A DNA stretch of 64,000 nt from JANQRZ01 sp965215165. Its GTDB lineage: Bacteria > Bacteroidota > Rhodothermia > Rhodothermales > JANQRZ01. Under the pieces are notes generated by a model. It was not told the DNA's origin and searched no databases. It saw only the letters and a list, made by a program, of their open reading frames with translations. The stretch lies in NCBI GenBank assembly GCA_965215165.1, contig CBDCCX010000006.1, positions 2,418,001 through 2,482,000 on the forward strand, given 5' to 3'. Shown piece by piece: positions 41,603-48,870 of this stretch (positions within the stretch are counted from its first letter, which is position 1; the number at the start of each line of letters is the position of its first letter). A program made the translations under genes and the position numbers.

Positions 41603-41719
41603 GACCCCCCGCTTTTCGGTCCATCGCTAGCGCTCAGGGACCGAAAAGCTGTCCCCCTCGACGAGGGGGACAGTTCGGTGCCGCTGGGAGCGAAGCGACC
41701 GCAAACCGAACGGGGGGTC
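41603..41719. repeat. Compact four-armed cloverleaf element between ctaC and ctaD
   Basis: Closing stem GACCCCCCG (41603-41611) with CGGGGGGTC (41711-41719). Inside are three arms with at most two bases between them: CTTTTCGGTCC (41612-41622) with GGACCGAAAAG (41638-41648); GTCCCCCTCG with CGAGGGGGAC (41651-41671); and TTCGGT (41674-41679) with ACCGAA (41705-41710), which contains a further CGCT/AGCG pairing. All main stems are perfect. It can fold on either strand, as RNA in the cta transcript or as a DNA cruciform. Confidence 0.85.
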
Positions 41720-41730
41720 ATCGAGGTCAT

Positions 41731-42777
41731 TTATTCAGCAGGTCCGGCAGGTTCAGCCGCGAGGCTGTCGCCGGGGGCGGCGAGGCTGTCGGCGGGTGCG
41801 GCCGTACTGTCCGAGACGGCAGCGGCGCTGTCGGCAGCGGTCCAGTCGCCGTTGATCTCGCGGATGTAGGCGATGATCCCGGACAGCTCGCGCTCGGTCA
41901 GGTTCGGGTAGGCCGGCATCACGCCCTCGTAGCCCTGCACGATGTGGGCCATCGGGTTGACGATCGACTCGCGGACGTAGTTGGCGTCCATCACCGCGCT
42001 GCCGCCGTCGGCGAAGGGTCGGTTCTGCTCCCAGGTGCCGAGCCAGCTCGGGCCGGTGCCGTCGGAGCCGTCAACCGAGTGGCAGGTGTTGCAGGCCTGC
42101 TTGGTGTAGAGGCTCGCGCCGAGTTGGTTGAGCGGGAGGTTGTCGTTGCCGCCGCCGGTGCGGAGCCAGTCGTTGAACGTGCCGCGGTCGACGGCGTGGA
42201 CCATGGCGTACATCTCGGAGTGGGCCGTGCCGCAGTACTCGGTGCAGAGCACCTGGTACTCGCCCTCCTCCTTGACCTCGAACCAGACCGTCGAGTAGCG
42301 GTTCGGGACCGCGTCGTGCTTGACCCGGAAGTCGGGCACGAAGAACGAGTGCAGCACGTCGACCGAGGTCATGATGAGTTCGACCGGCTCGCCGACCGGC
42401 ACGTAGAGGTCGCCGACGCTCGTCGTGCCGTCGGGGTACTCGAACTCCCAGAGCCACTTCTTGCCGGTGACGCGGATCTCGTAGGCGTTGTCAGGCGGGA
42501 TGCCCGCGCTGACGAACGCCTTGAAGCCGAGCCAGAAGACGACGAAGACGAGCATCGTCGGGATCACGATCCACGAGGCCTCCAGGAGCTTGCTCGGATG
42601 CACCTCGACGGGCCGGTCGGCGTGCGAGCGGCGGCGGTACTTCCAGGCGTACCGGACCAGGAAGTACGTCACCCCGACCTGGATGACGACGCTCGCCCAG
42701 AAGATGAAGTAGAACAGAAAGTCGATCTCGTGGGCCGTTGTCGAGGCCTGGGGCGGGAGCCAGAAGGTGCCTTCCAT
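41731..42777 (-). CDS. ctaC: caa3 oxidase subunit II with fused cytochrome c
   Basis: 348 residues: two N-terminal helices (IDFLFYFIFWASVVIQVGVT, LLEASWIVIPTMLVFVVFWL), a cupredoxin domain with the CuA site (HSFFVPDFRVKHD; CTEYCGTAHSEM, i.e. CxxxCxxxHxxM) and the electron-entry Trp (KKWLWEFEYPDG), then a cytochrome c domain (about 225-315) with the heme motif CNTCH and distal Met in GVMPAYPNL. The Ala/Asp/Ser-rich tail is low complexity. It accepts electrons from cytochromes or from the act complex and passes them to subunit I. No lipoprotein signal is seen. First of the cta genes, downstream of sco. Confidence 0.96.
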   Translation of the reverse strand: MEGTFWLPPQASTTAHEIDFLFYFIFWASVVIQVGVTYFLVRYAWKYRRRSHADRPVEVHPSKLLEASWIVIPTMLVFVVFWLGFKAFVSAGIPPDNAYEIRVTGKKWLWEFEYPDGTTSVGDLYVPVGEPVELIMTSVDVLHSFFVPDFRVKHDAVPNRYSTVWFEVKEEGEYQVLCTEYCGTAHSEMYAMVHAVDRGTFNDWLRTGGGNDNLPLNQLGASLYTKQACNTCHSVDGSDGTGPSWLGTWEQNRPFADGGSAVMDANYVRESIVNPMAHIVQGYEGVMPAYPNLTERELSGIIAYIREINGDWTAADSAAAVSDSTAAPADSLAAPGDSLAAEPAGPAE

Positions 42778-42841
42778 AGCAGCTAGCGTCGGGTGGCCGG
42801 TAGGGCCGGGGATGCAAAGGTGAAGCTAAACGGCGGCGGTG

Positions 42842-43678
42842 TCAAGGGCCGGTCACAGGAATCGGCTCAGGTTGCTTTTTGCTCTCGCGCCGCCAGAAGA
42901 AAAACAGGAAGCCGCCGAGCAGCACGACGGTCAGCAGGCCGGCGACCTTCATCGCGTTCTGGGCGTGGAGCACGTAGCCGCCGGCGTCGGGGTCGTAGAC
43001 GAAGCAGTAGAGCAAGAGCTGGTCCACCGGCGAGCCGATGGTGCCGTCGCCCGCCTCCAGGAGCGCGGTGCGGAAGTCGGCGGGCGGAAACTCGATGCCG
43101 TAGAGGACGCGGGTGAGGGTGCCGTCCGGGCTGAGGAAGAAGAGGCCGGCGCTGTGGGCGAACTCCTGCTGCCGCTCGTTCCACTTGAACCCGAAGCCGA
43201 GCGCCTCGGTGATCCGCTCGATGCTCTCGGGCGAACCCGTGAGAAAGTGCAGGCCGTCAGCCGCCCCGTCGGCGACGAGGGCCGCGTAGCGGTCTCGGAC
43301 TTCAGCCGCCTTCGCCGGCGTGTCACGTGGGTCGAACGACACCGCGAGGGCCTGGTAGTCCTCGCCGAGGGCGAGGCTGCTCTCGCGGATGGCCTCGGTC
43401 ATCCCGTCGAGGATGAGGCTGCACAGCATCGGGCAGTTGTGGTAGACGAACGCCACGACGACCGGCCGCTCGCCGTCGAAGTAGTCGCCGAGCGTGACGG
43501 GCGAGCCGTCCGCCTCAGCGAAAGAGAGGCCCGGATCGACGCGCTCGCCGAGGTGCTCCTCGATGCCGACGCCCGCGAACTCGTCGGGAATCTCGCCGGC
43601 CGGCTGCGCTATGACCTGGCCGGACGCGCCCGCGAGGGCGACGGCGAGCAGGCAGGCGATGGAAGCGCGCAGCAGCAT
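42842..43678 (-). CDS. Sco1/SenC-type copper chaperone
   Basis: 278 residues: signal peptide (LLRASIACLLAVALAGASGQVIAQ), thioredoxin-like Sco domain (about 50-215) with the copper-binding motif HNCPMLCSLIL (CxxxC) and the third ligand His in EFAHSAGLFFL, and a C-terminal membrane helix (VAGLLTVVLLGGFLFFFW). Sco proteins deliver copper to, or reduce, the CuA site of subunit II. The gene stands directly before ctaC in the same operon, 64 bases upstream, which fits. The C-terminal anchor differs from the usual N-terminal anchor. Confidence 0.93.
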   Translation of the reverse strand: MLLRASIACLLAVALAGASGQVIAQPAGEIPDEFAGVGIEEHLGERVDPGLSFAEADGSPVTLGDYFDGERPVVVAFVYHNCPMLCSLILDGMTEAIRESSLALGEDYQALAVSFDPRDTPAKAAEVRDRYAALVADGAADGLHFLTGSPESIERITEALGFGFKWNERQQEFAHSAGLFFLSPDGTLTRVLYGIEFPPADFRTALLEAGDGTIGSPVDQLLLYCFVYDPDAGGYVLHAQNAMKVAGLLTVVLLGGFLFFFWRRESKKQPEPIPVTGP

Positions 43679-43683
43679 CGGTG

Positions 43684-44421
43684 TCAGCGGTCCTCCGGCT
43701 CTTCGGTCCTATCTTCGCTCACCTCGGTCGCAGCCTCGTCAGCCGGGCCATTCTCCTCTTCCGTCGCTAGGTCCGGCTCTTGCGTCGGCAGGAAGGCCTC
43801 GTTGGATCCAACCGGCTCGAGGCCAAGCCGGTCGGCCGTGTTGGCGTCGAGGTAGACCATGCTGTAGTTCTGCGGAGCCGGAACGGCGGCGTCGCCCTGC
43901 CGAGCGGCATAGGTCTCGGCGACACTCGCCATCGCGGCGTCGATGGGCATTTGGTAGACCTCCTCCTCCCGGCCGTAGTCGCTGAGCTTGGCCGCAGCGC
44001 GCGCGCGCGTCTCCTGGAGTTCGGGGTACAGCCCGACCGCATCGCGCTCGACGGTTTCGTTGTCGGCGACGTAGGCCACCAGGAAAAACACGCCGAAGAC
44101 GGCGAGCCCGAGCGTCACGGCCGTCGCTAGCATGATCGAGAAGATCTGCGCCGACTCGACGCCCTCCGCCTCGGTGTGCTGGGCGGTCGCCTCGGCGGCA
44201 GGATCTCCCGTCATGTCGGCGGCGACCTCGGTGGTGGCTTCCGCCGGGGCGGTCCCCATCAGCTCACCGATCGGCCCGAGGTCGGACTCCTGTTGGTCCG
44301 GGCGGATGACGCCCTCGGCCTCCGGGCGCGTGTGCGCGTCGGGAAGCGGGGTCGGTTCGTCGCGGTGCGGATCGGGCGTCCGGATGGGGCGCTCGCTCTC
44401 GGGGAGATTGGAGTCAGCCAT
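43684..44421 (-). CDS. Single-helix membrane protein between act and cta genes
   Basis: 245 residues with a long acidic, disordered N-terminus (about 1-88), one membrane helix (IFSIMLATAVTLGLAVFGVFFLVAYV, about 92-117), and a soluble part (DYGREEEVYQMPIDAAMASV) with an acidic tail of Glu/Asp/Thr. No family recognised. It lies between actF and sco, 5 bases before sco, so it belongs to the respiratory operon. A role in assembly or in holding the act complex and oxidase together is inferred from position only. Confidence 0.7.
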   Translation of the reverse strand: MADSNLPESERPIRTPDPHRDEPTPLPDAHTRPEAEGVIRPDQQESDLGPIGELMGTAPAEATTEVAADMTGDPAAEATAQHTEAEGVESAQIFSIMLATAVTLGLAVFGVFFLVAYVADNETVERDAVGLYPELQETRARAAAKLSDYGREEEVYQMPIDAAMASVAETYAARQGDAAVPAPQNYSMVYLDANTADRLGLEPVGSNEAFLPTQEPDLATEEENGPADEAATEVSEDRTEEPEDR

Positions 44422-44507
44422 AGCGGGAGGTGAGACGCCGAGGACGTGGCTCGGTTTTCAGTCTAGAGTGAAAGTAACGTGATTCGTGCGACGGCCGGTC
44501 TCTCCGT

Positions 44508-44530
44508 GCCTAGACATTCTGAGCCTAGAC
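44508..44530. repeat. Direct repeat giving actF a second in-frame stop
   Basis: GCCTAGAC occurs at 44508-44515 and 44523-44530, exactly 15 bases apart. The second copy contains the actF stop codon (44525-44527, minus strand) and the first supplies another TAG in frame five codons later. Confidence 0.85.
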
Positions 44531-45790
44531 GTTTTGGAAGCGCAGGGAGAACGCGAAGTAGGGGTCGTTGTACGGGGTGATGCTGTGCCGCGTCGCCCGC
44601 CAGAGTGTCGCCCCGACGACGAGGCCGACCATCCCGAGCCACAGCGCGAAGTCCGTCCAGGCGAAGGCGGCGTGCTGATACAGCTCGTTGTCGGTGGCGA
44701 CGTAGAGGTTTGGCCGGATCAGCCACCACAGGTCGATCCAGTGCATCACGAGGGTCCAGACGCACATCACCGCGAGGATCGGGACGACGCGCTTGGTGAA
44801 GCGCGGGATCAGGATGAAGAACGGCAGGATGAAGTGGAACCAGAAGAGCGCCCAGCTGACGGTCTCCCAGCCGTGCGTGAAGCGGTGCTCGAACCAGACG
44901 GTCTCCTCGGGGAGGTTGCCGTACCAGATCAGCATGTACTGACTGAAGGCGATGTACGTCCAGAAGACGGTGAACGCGAAGAGGTACTTCCCGAGGTCGT
45001 GGTGGTGCTCGGCGTTGACCTCGGGCAGCATCCCGGCCTTCTGAAGCGCCAGCACCATCAGCGTCATCGCCGCAATCGAGGCGACGAAGCCGCCGGCGAA
45101 GAAGTACACGCCGAACATGGTCGAGAACCAGTGCGGGTCGAGGCTCATCACCAGGTCGAACCCGGCGAAGGCGGTCGTCAGGGCGACGAGCGGGACGCCC
45201 CAGGCGCTGACGCGGCGGAGGTCCGCGCCTACGTCGTCGCGCGGCTCGGTGTCCTGCCGCACCGAGAGGCGGTAGAGCTTGGTCGAGACGGTGATCCAGA
45301 CGGCGAAGTAGAAGGCGATCCGGGCGTAGAAGAACGGCAGGTTCAGGTAGCCCTGCTTGCCGGCGAGGATCGGGTCGTAGTGCGGGTCGGCCGGGTCGAA
45401 CAGCTCGTGGTGGGTCCAGTGGTAGAGGTCGTGCATCCCGAAGAGGAAGATCGGGAGGCCGAGCAGCGCCAGCACCCAGAAGTTCGCCATCAGCAGCTCG
45501 GGGACGCGGCGGACGGCCGTCACCCACTTGGCCCGCGGCAGGTGCTGGAACATGACGAAGAGGAGCGTACCGAGCGCGATCGAGAGGCAGAACACCCACG
45601 CCGTGAGGTACGAGTACCAGAACGAGTAGTGGTCCCCGAACGCGCCGATCAGGCCGACCACGAGGCCGGCCACGCCGAGCGCCGTCGGGATCATCCACGC
45701 GCGGGAGTCGGCCAGGAACCGGTAGCGCCCGGCGACGCGGTCGCGGTCGTCGTCCACCGGGTCGATGAGACGGGAGAGGGGATTTGCCAT
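44525..45790 (-). CDS. actF: Alternative complex III subunit ActF
   Basis: 421 residues with about ten membrane helices (AWMIPTALGVAGLVVGLIGA, YLTAWVFCLSIALGTLLFVM, LLMANFWVLALLGLPIFLFG, IAFYFAVWITVSTKLYRLSV and others) of the NrfD/PsrC-related superfamily, matching ActF. The family His/Asp-rich loops (GMHDLYHWTHHELFDPADPH) are present. With ActC it forms the membrane core of the complex that oxidises menaquinol. It follows actE after 63 bases with a palindrome in the gap. ATG at 45790. Confidence 0.94.
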   Translation of the reverse strand: MANPLSRLIDPVDDDRDRVAGRYRFLADSRAWMIPTALGVAGLVVGLIGAFGDHYSFWYSYLTAWVFCLSIALGTLLFVMFQHLPRAKWVTAVRRVPELLMANFWVLALLGLPIFLFGMHDLYHWTHHELFDPADPHYDPILAGKQGYLNLPFFYARIAFYFAVWITVSTKLYRLSVRQDTEPRDDVGADLRRVSAWGVPLVALTTAFAGFDLVMSLDPHWFSTMFGVYFFAGGFVASIAAMTLMVLALQKAGMLPEVNAEHHHDLGKYLFAFTVFWTYIAFSQYMLIWYGNLPEETVWFEHRFTHGWETVSWALFWFHFILPFFILIPRFTKRVVPILAVMCVWTLVMHWIDLWWLIRPNLYVATDNELYQHAAFAWTDFALWLGMVGLVVGATLWRATRHSITPYNDPYFAFSLRFQNV

Positions 45791-45812
45791 TGGCGGTTCG
45801 GAGGTGACAGTT

Positions 45813-45840
45813 GTAGGGGCGACCGGCCGGTCGCCCGTAC
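45813..45840. repeat. GTAGGGGC-family palindrome at actE/actF junction
   Basis: GTAGGGGC, core GACCGGCCGGTC, then GCCCGTAC; one base differs from the perfect copy at 34313-34340. Confidence 0.9.
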
Positions 45841-45853
45841 ATGACAGGGGCGA

Positions 45854-46501
45854 TCAGTCGAGCGAGACGTTCGGGTTGTAGGTCTCGAGGCGGCTCAGGA
45901 TCGGGGCCGGCACGTCCTCGGCGGTCGCGTTTTGGGAGCGCTGGAGCGCGCGGATGTAGGCGACGATCGCCCACCGGTCCGGGACGGAGATCTGGTGCGC
46001 GTAGCTCGGCATCGAGCGGATGCCGTTGGCGATGGCGTCGTAGAGGTAGCCGTCGGGGCGGGCGCGGAGCACGTCGGTGTGGTAGCTCGGCGCGGGCGTG
46101 TAGCCGTAGCCCTGGCCGCCATTGCCGGTCATGATGATGCCCTGCCCGTCGCCCGCACCGCCGTGGCAGGGCGTGCAGTAGATGGTGTAGCGCTCCTGGC
46201 CCCGCGCGAGGACGGCGGGTGTGACCTCCATCGGGATCGTCTCGACGAGCGCGCCGTCGGCGGTGCGGGCGGCGAAGTAGGGCGCGTTCTGGGTCGTTCG
46301 CAGGCCGGTGCGCTTGACGGTGCCGGGGACGGGTTGCCGCATCGCCGCGTCGTCCTCGAAAAACGGATTGGCCTCTTGAGGCTCAAAGGACTCCTGGAAG
46401 TCCATGTTGAGGTTCGGGTGGATCGGCGGGTTGTCCGAGTGCATCCCCCGGCATCCGGCCAGGGCGAGCACAGCGGCGAGCAGAGCAGTAAGTCGCATCA
46501 T
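45854..46501 (-). CDS. actE: Alternative complex III subunit ActE, monoheme cytochrome c lipoprotein
   Basis: 215 residues with a lipoprotein signal (LTALLAAVLALAGC, lipobox LAGC), an extended linker, and a class-I cytochrome c domain (about 95-200): heme motif YCTPCHGGAGDGQG and distal Met in GIRSMPSYAHQI. It is the likely exit point for electrons from the act complex to the caa3 oxidase. A second ATG one codon later is equally possible as start. Position between actD and actF matches the standard operon order. Confidence 0.94.
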   Translation of the reverse strand: MMRLTALLAAVLALAGCRGMHSDNPPIHPNLNMDFQESFEPQEANPFFEDDAAMRQPVPGTVKRTGLRTTQNAPYFAARTADGALVETIPMEVTPAVLARGQERYTIYCTPCHGGAGDGQGIIMTGNGGQGYGYTPAPSYHTDVLRARPDGYLYDAIANGIRSMPSYAHQISVPDRWAIVAYIRALQRSQNATAEDVPAPILSRLETYNPNVSLD

Positions 46502-46511
46502 GTCAGTCTAG

Positions 46512-46539
46512 GTAGGGGTGCACGGCCGTGCGCCCGTAC
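46512..46539. repeat. GTAGGGG-family palindrome at actD/actE junction
   Basis: GTAGGGGT, core GCACGGCCGTGC (46520-46531), then GCCCGTAC overlapping the core end. The core differs from GACCGGCCGGTC yet is still self-complementary. Confidence 0.85.
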
Positions 46540-46543
46540 GAGG

Positions 46544-47197
46544 TCATCCGGCGAGGGGCGCAGGCTCGGCGGTGGGTTCCGGCCGGACGAGGTCGCCGTC
46601 GACGCCTATCTCGTACGCCCCCTCGTGGTCGACGTACTCGACCCCGAGCGCGCCCAAGCGGCGGAGCAGGCCGGCCGTGCCGGCGCGGTCGAAGGCCGTA
46701 TCGGCGGCGGCGACGTGGAGGAAGAACCCGTCGTCGGTGGCGCGGCCGAAGCGCTCGGAGAAGAAGAGCGGGTTGTAGGGCTTCGGCAGGCCGTTGAGCG
46801 CCAGCATCCCGCCGACCGCGCCGAGCGCCGACAGCAGGATCGTCAGCTCGAACGCGATCGGCACGCTCGGCTCCACGGCGAAGAACGGTTTGCCGCTGAT
46901 GTTGAGCGGGTAGTCGACGGCCCCCATCCACCACTGCATCAGGAAGCCGAGCGCGCAGCCGGTCAGCCCGCCGCCGATCACGATGTAGCCCAGCAGCGAG
47001 GGCTTGAGCCCCATCGCGGCGTCCATCCCGTGGATCGGGAAGGGGCTGAACGTGTCGAGGCGCGTGTAGCCCTCGCGCCGGACGGCCTCGACGGCCTCGA
47101 CGAGCTCGCCGGGGTTGGAAAACTCGGCGAGCAGGCCGACGTTTTTGTCAGCCCGCGAGCGGAGCGCGTTCTCGACGACGGCGGGGATCAGAGCCAT
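46544..47197 (-). CDS. actD: Alternative complex III subunit ActD (DUF3341)
   Basis: 217 residues with two membrane helices (LLGYIVIGGGLTGCALGFLM, AFELTILLSALGAVGGMLAL) and the DUF3341 blocks: N-terminal LLAEFSNPGELVEAVEAVRR, FSPFPIHGMDAAMGLKPS and FFAVEPSVPIAFELTIL, FSERFGRATDDGFFLHV. ActD is a cofactor-free subunit needed for complex architecture. Standard place between actC and actE. ATG at 47197. Confidence 0.93.
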   Translation of the reverse strand: MALIPAVVENALRSRADKNVGLLAEFSNPGELVEAVEAVRREGYTRLDTFSPFPIHGMDAAMGLKPSLLGYIVIGGGLTGCALGFLMQWWMGAVDYPLNISGKPFFAVEPSVPIAFELTILLSALGAVGGMLALNGLPKPYNPLFFSERFGRATDDGFFLHVAAADTAFDRAGTAGLLRRLGALGVEYVDHEGAYEIGVDGDLVRPEPTAEPAPLAG

Positions 47198-47223
47198 GAG
47201 CGTGTTGGGTTGACCGAGGCACC

Positions 47224-47251
47224 GTAGGGGCGACCGCCCGGTCGCCTGTAC
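47224..47251. repeat. GTAGGGGC-family palindrome at actC/actD junction
   Basis: GTAGGGGC, core GACCGCCCGGTC with one central mispair, then GCCTGTAC. Confidence 0.85.
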
Positions 47252-47266
47252 ACAGCGCGTGGAATC

Positions 47267-48769
47267 TTAGGCATTGTCCTCTTCCGAGGCGGCGGTGCGG
47301 TAGGCCACGTTCGGGGTCGCCGGCGGGAGGGTGCCGTGCCCATCTCCCTGCCCGTCGCCGTGCGTGTGGTAGAAGTGCGGGTCGGCCTGCGGGGTGACGC
47401 CCTTCACCTCGGCGATGGCGACCATCGGGACGAAGCGGAGGAAGAGCAGGAAGAGCGTGAAGAAGAGGCCGAACGAGCCGATGTACATCGCCAGGTCGAG
47501 CAGCGTCGGGCTGAAGTAGTCCCACGACGACGGCAGGTAGTCGCGGTGCAGGCTCGTCACCGTAATCACGAAGCGCTCGAACCACATCCCGATGTTGACT
47601 ACGATCGAGAGCGCAAACATGACCGGGATCGAGCGGCGGAGCTTCTTGAACCAGAAGAGCTGGGGCGAGACCAGGTTGCACGTCATCATCAGCCAGTAGG
47701 CCCAGGCGTAGGGCCCGAAGGCGCGGTTGAGGAAGGCGTACTGCTCGTAGACGACCCCGGAGTACCACGCGATGAAGAACTCCGTGATGTAGGCGAACCC
47801 GACGATGGTGCCCGTCACCAGGATGACCACGTTCATCTTCTCCAGGTGGTCGATGGTGATGAGGTTCTCCAGGTTGTAGACCTTGCGCGCGACCACCATC
47901 AGCGTCACCACCATCGCGAAGCCCGAGAAGATGGCCCCGGCGACGAAGTAGGGCGGGAAGATGGTCGTGTGCCAGCCCGGCACGATCGATACCGCGAAGT
48001 CGAAGGAGACAACGGAGTGGACCGAGAGCACGAGCGGCGTCGCGAGGCCGGCCAGGATGAGGTAGGCCTTTTCGTAGTGCCGCCAGTGGCGGTTGGAGCC
48101 GGTCCAGCCGAGCGAGAAGAACTGCATGATCCGGGCGCGCAGCATCCGGCCCTGCTTGACCGCGCGGTCGCGGAGCGTCGCGAGGTCCGGCAGCAGGCCG
48201 ACGTACCAGAAGAGGAGCGACACCGTGCCGTAGATGCTCACCGCGAACACGTCCCACAAGAGCGGGCTCTTGAACTGCGGCCACATCGCCATCTGGTTCG
48301 GGATCGGCAGGGTCCAGTAGATCACCCACACGCGGCCGACGTGGAACGTCGGGAAGAGCAGCGCGCACGCCACGGCGAAGAGCGTCATCGCCTCGGCGGC
48401 GCGGTTGATGCTCGTCCGCCACCGCTGCCGGAAGAGGAAGAGCACCGCCGAGATCAGCGTCCCGGCGTGGCCGATGCCGACCCACCAGACGAAGTTGACG
48501 ATCGGCCAGCCCCAGCCGACGGGGTTGTTGTTGCCCCACACGCCGACGCCGTTCCAAATCTGGTAGGTCACGGCGAGGCCGAGAATCCCCAGCCCGCCGA
48601 GCGCGGCGAAGAAGGCGACGAACCACAGCAGCGGCGTCTTCTTCTCCGAGTGGCCGGCGACCAGCTCGGTGATGTCGTGGAACGAGAGGTCGCCCTTGAC
48701 GAGGCGCTCGTCTTCGAGCAGGAAGTGCTCGCCGTCGGGGCGGGGCGGGTGGGATACGGTCGTTGCCAC
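47267..48769 (-). CDS. actC: Alternative complex III subunit ActC (NrfD-like)
   Basis: 500 residues, about ten helices of the NrfD/PsrC quinone-binding family: WFVAFFAALGGLGILGLAVT, IVNFVWWVGIGHAGTLISAV, AYLILAGLATPLVLSVHSVV, SIVPGWHTTIFPPYFVAGAI. The menaquinol site is expected near its periplasmic face beside ActB. The start is a GTG at 48769 (reads VATTVSHPPRPDGEHFLLED); the frame continues open well upstream into actB territory but without family similarity, and no ATG fits. actB precedes it with a 101-base gap containing a palindrome. Confidence 0.93.
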   Translation of the reverse strand: MATTVSHPPRPDGEHFLLEDERLVKGDLSFHDITELVAGHSEKKTPLLWFVAFFAALGGLGILGLAVTYQIWNGVGVWGNNNPVGWGWPIVNFVWWVGIGHAGTLISAVLFLFRQRWRTSINRAAEAMTLFAVACALLFPTFHVGRVWVIYWTLPIPNQMAMWPQFKSPLLWDVFAVSIYGTVSLLFWYVGLLPDLATLRDRAVKQGRMLRARIMQFFSLGWTGSNRHWRHYEKAYLILAGLATPLVLSVHSVVSFDFAVSIVPGWHTTIFPPYFVAGAIFSGFAMVVTLMVVARKVYNLENLITIDHLEKMNVVILVTGTIVGFAYITEFFIAWYSGVVYEQYAFLNRAFGPYAWAYWLMMTCNLVSPQLFWFKKLRRSIPVMFALSIVVNIGMWFERFVITVTSLHRDYLPSSWDYFSPTLLDLAMYIGSFGLFFTLFLLFLRFVPMVAIAEVKGVTPQADPHFYHTHGDGQGDGHGTLPPATPNVAYRTAASEEDNA

Positions 48770-48833
48770 GGGATCAGGCGGTGGGTGAGCGCGCGGGGCG
48801 GCGATGGAGGCGCGAGGTGGCGATGAGGGTACG

Positions 48834-48861
48834 GTAGGGGCACGGCGCGCCGTGCCCGTAC
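48834..48861. repeat. GTAGGGG-family palindrome at actB/actC junction
   Basis: GTAGGGG, core CACGGCGCGCCGTG (48841-48854), then CCCGTAC. A third distinct but fully self-complementary core. Confidence 0.9.
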
Positions 48862-48870
48862 AGATCGGAA

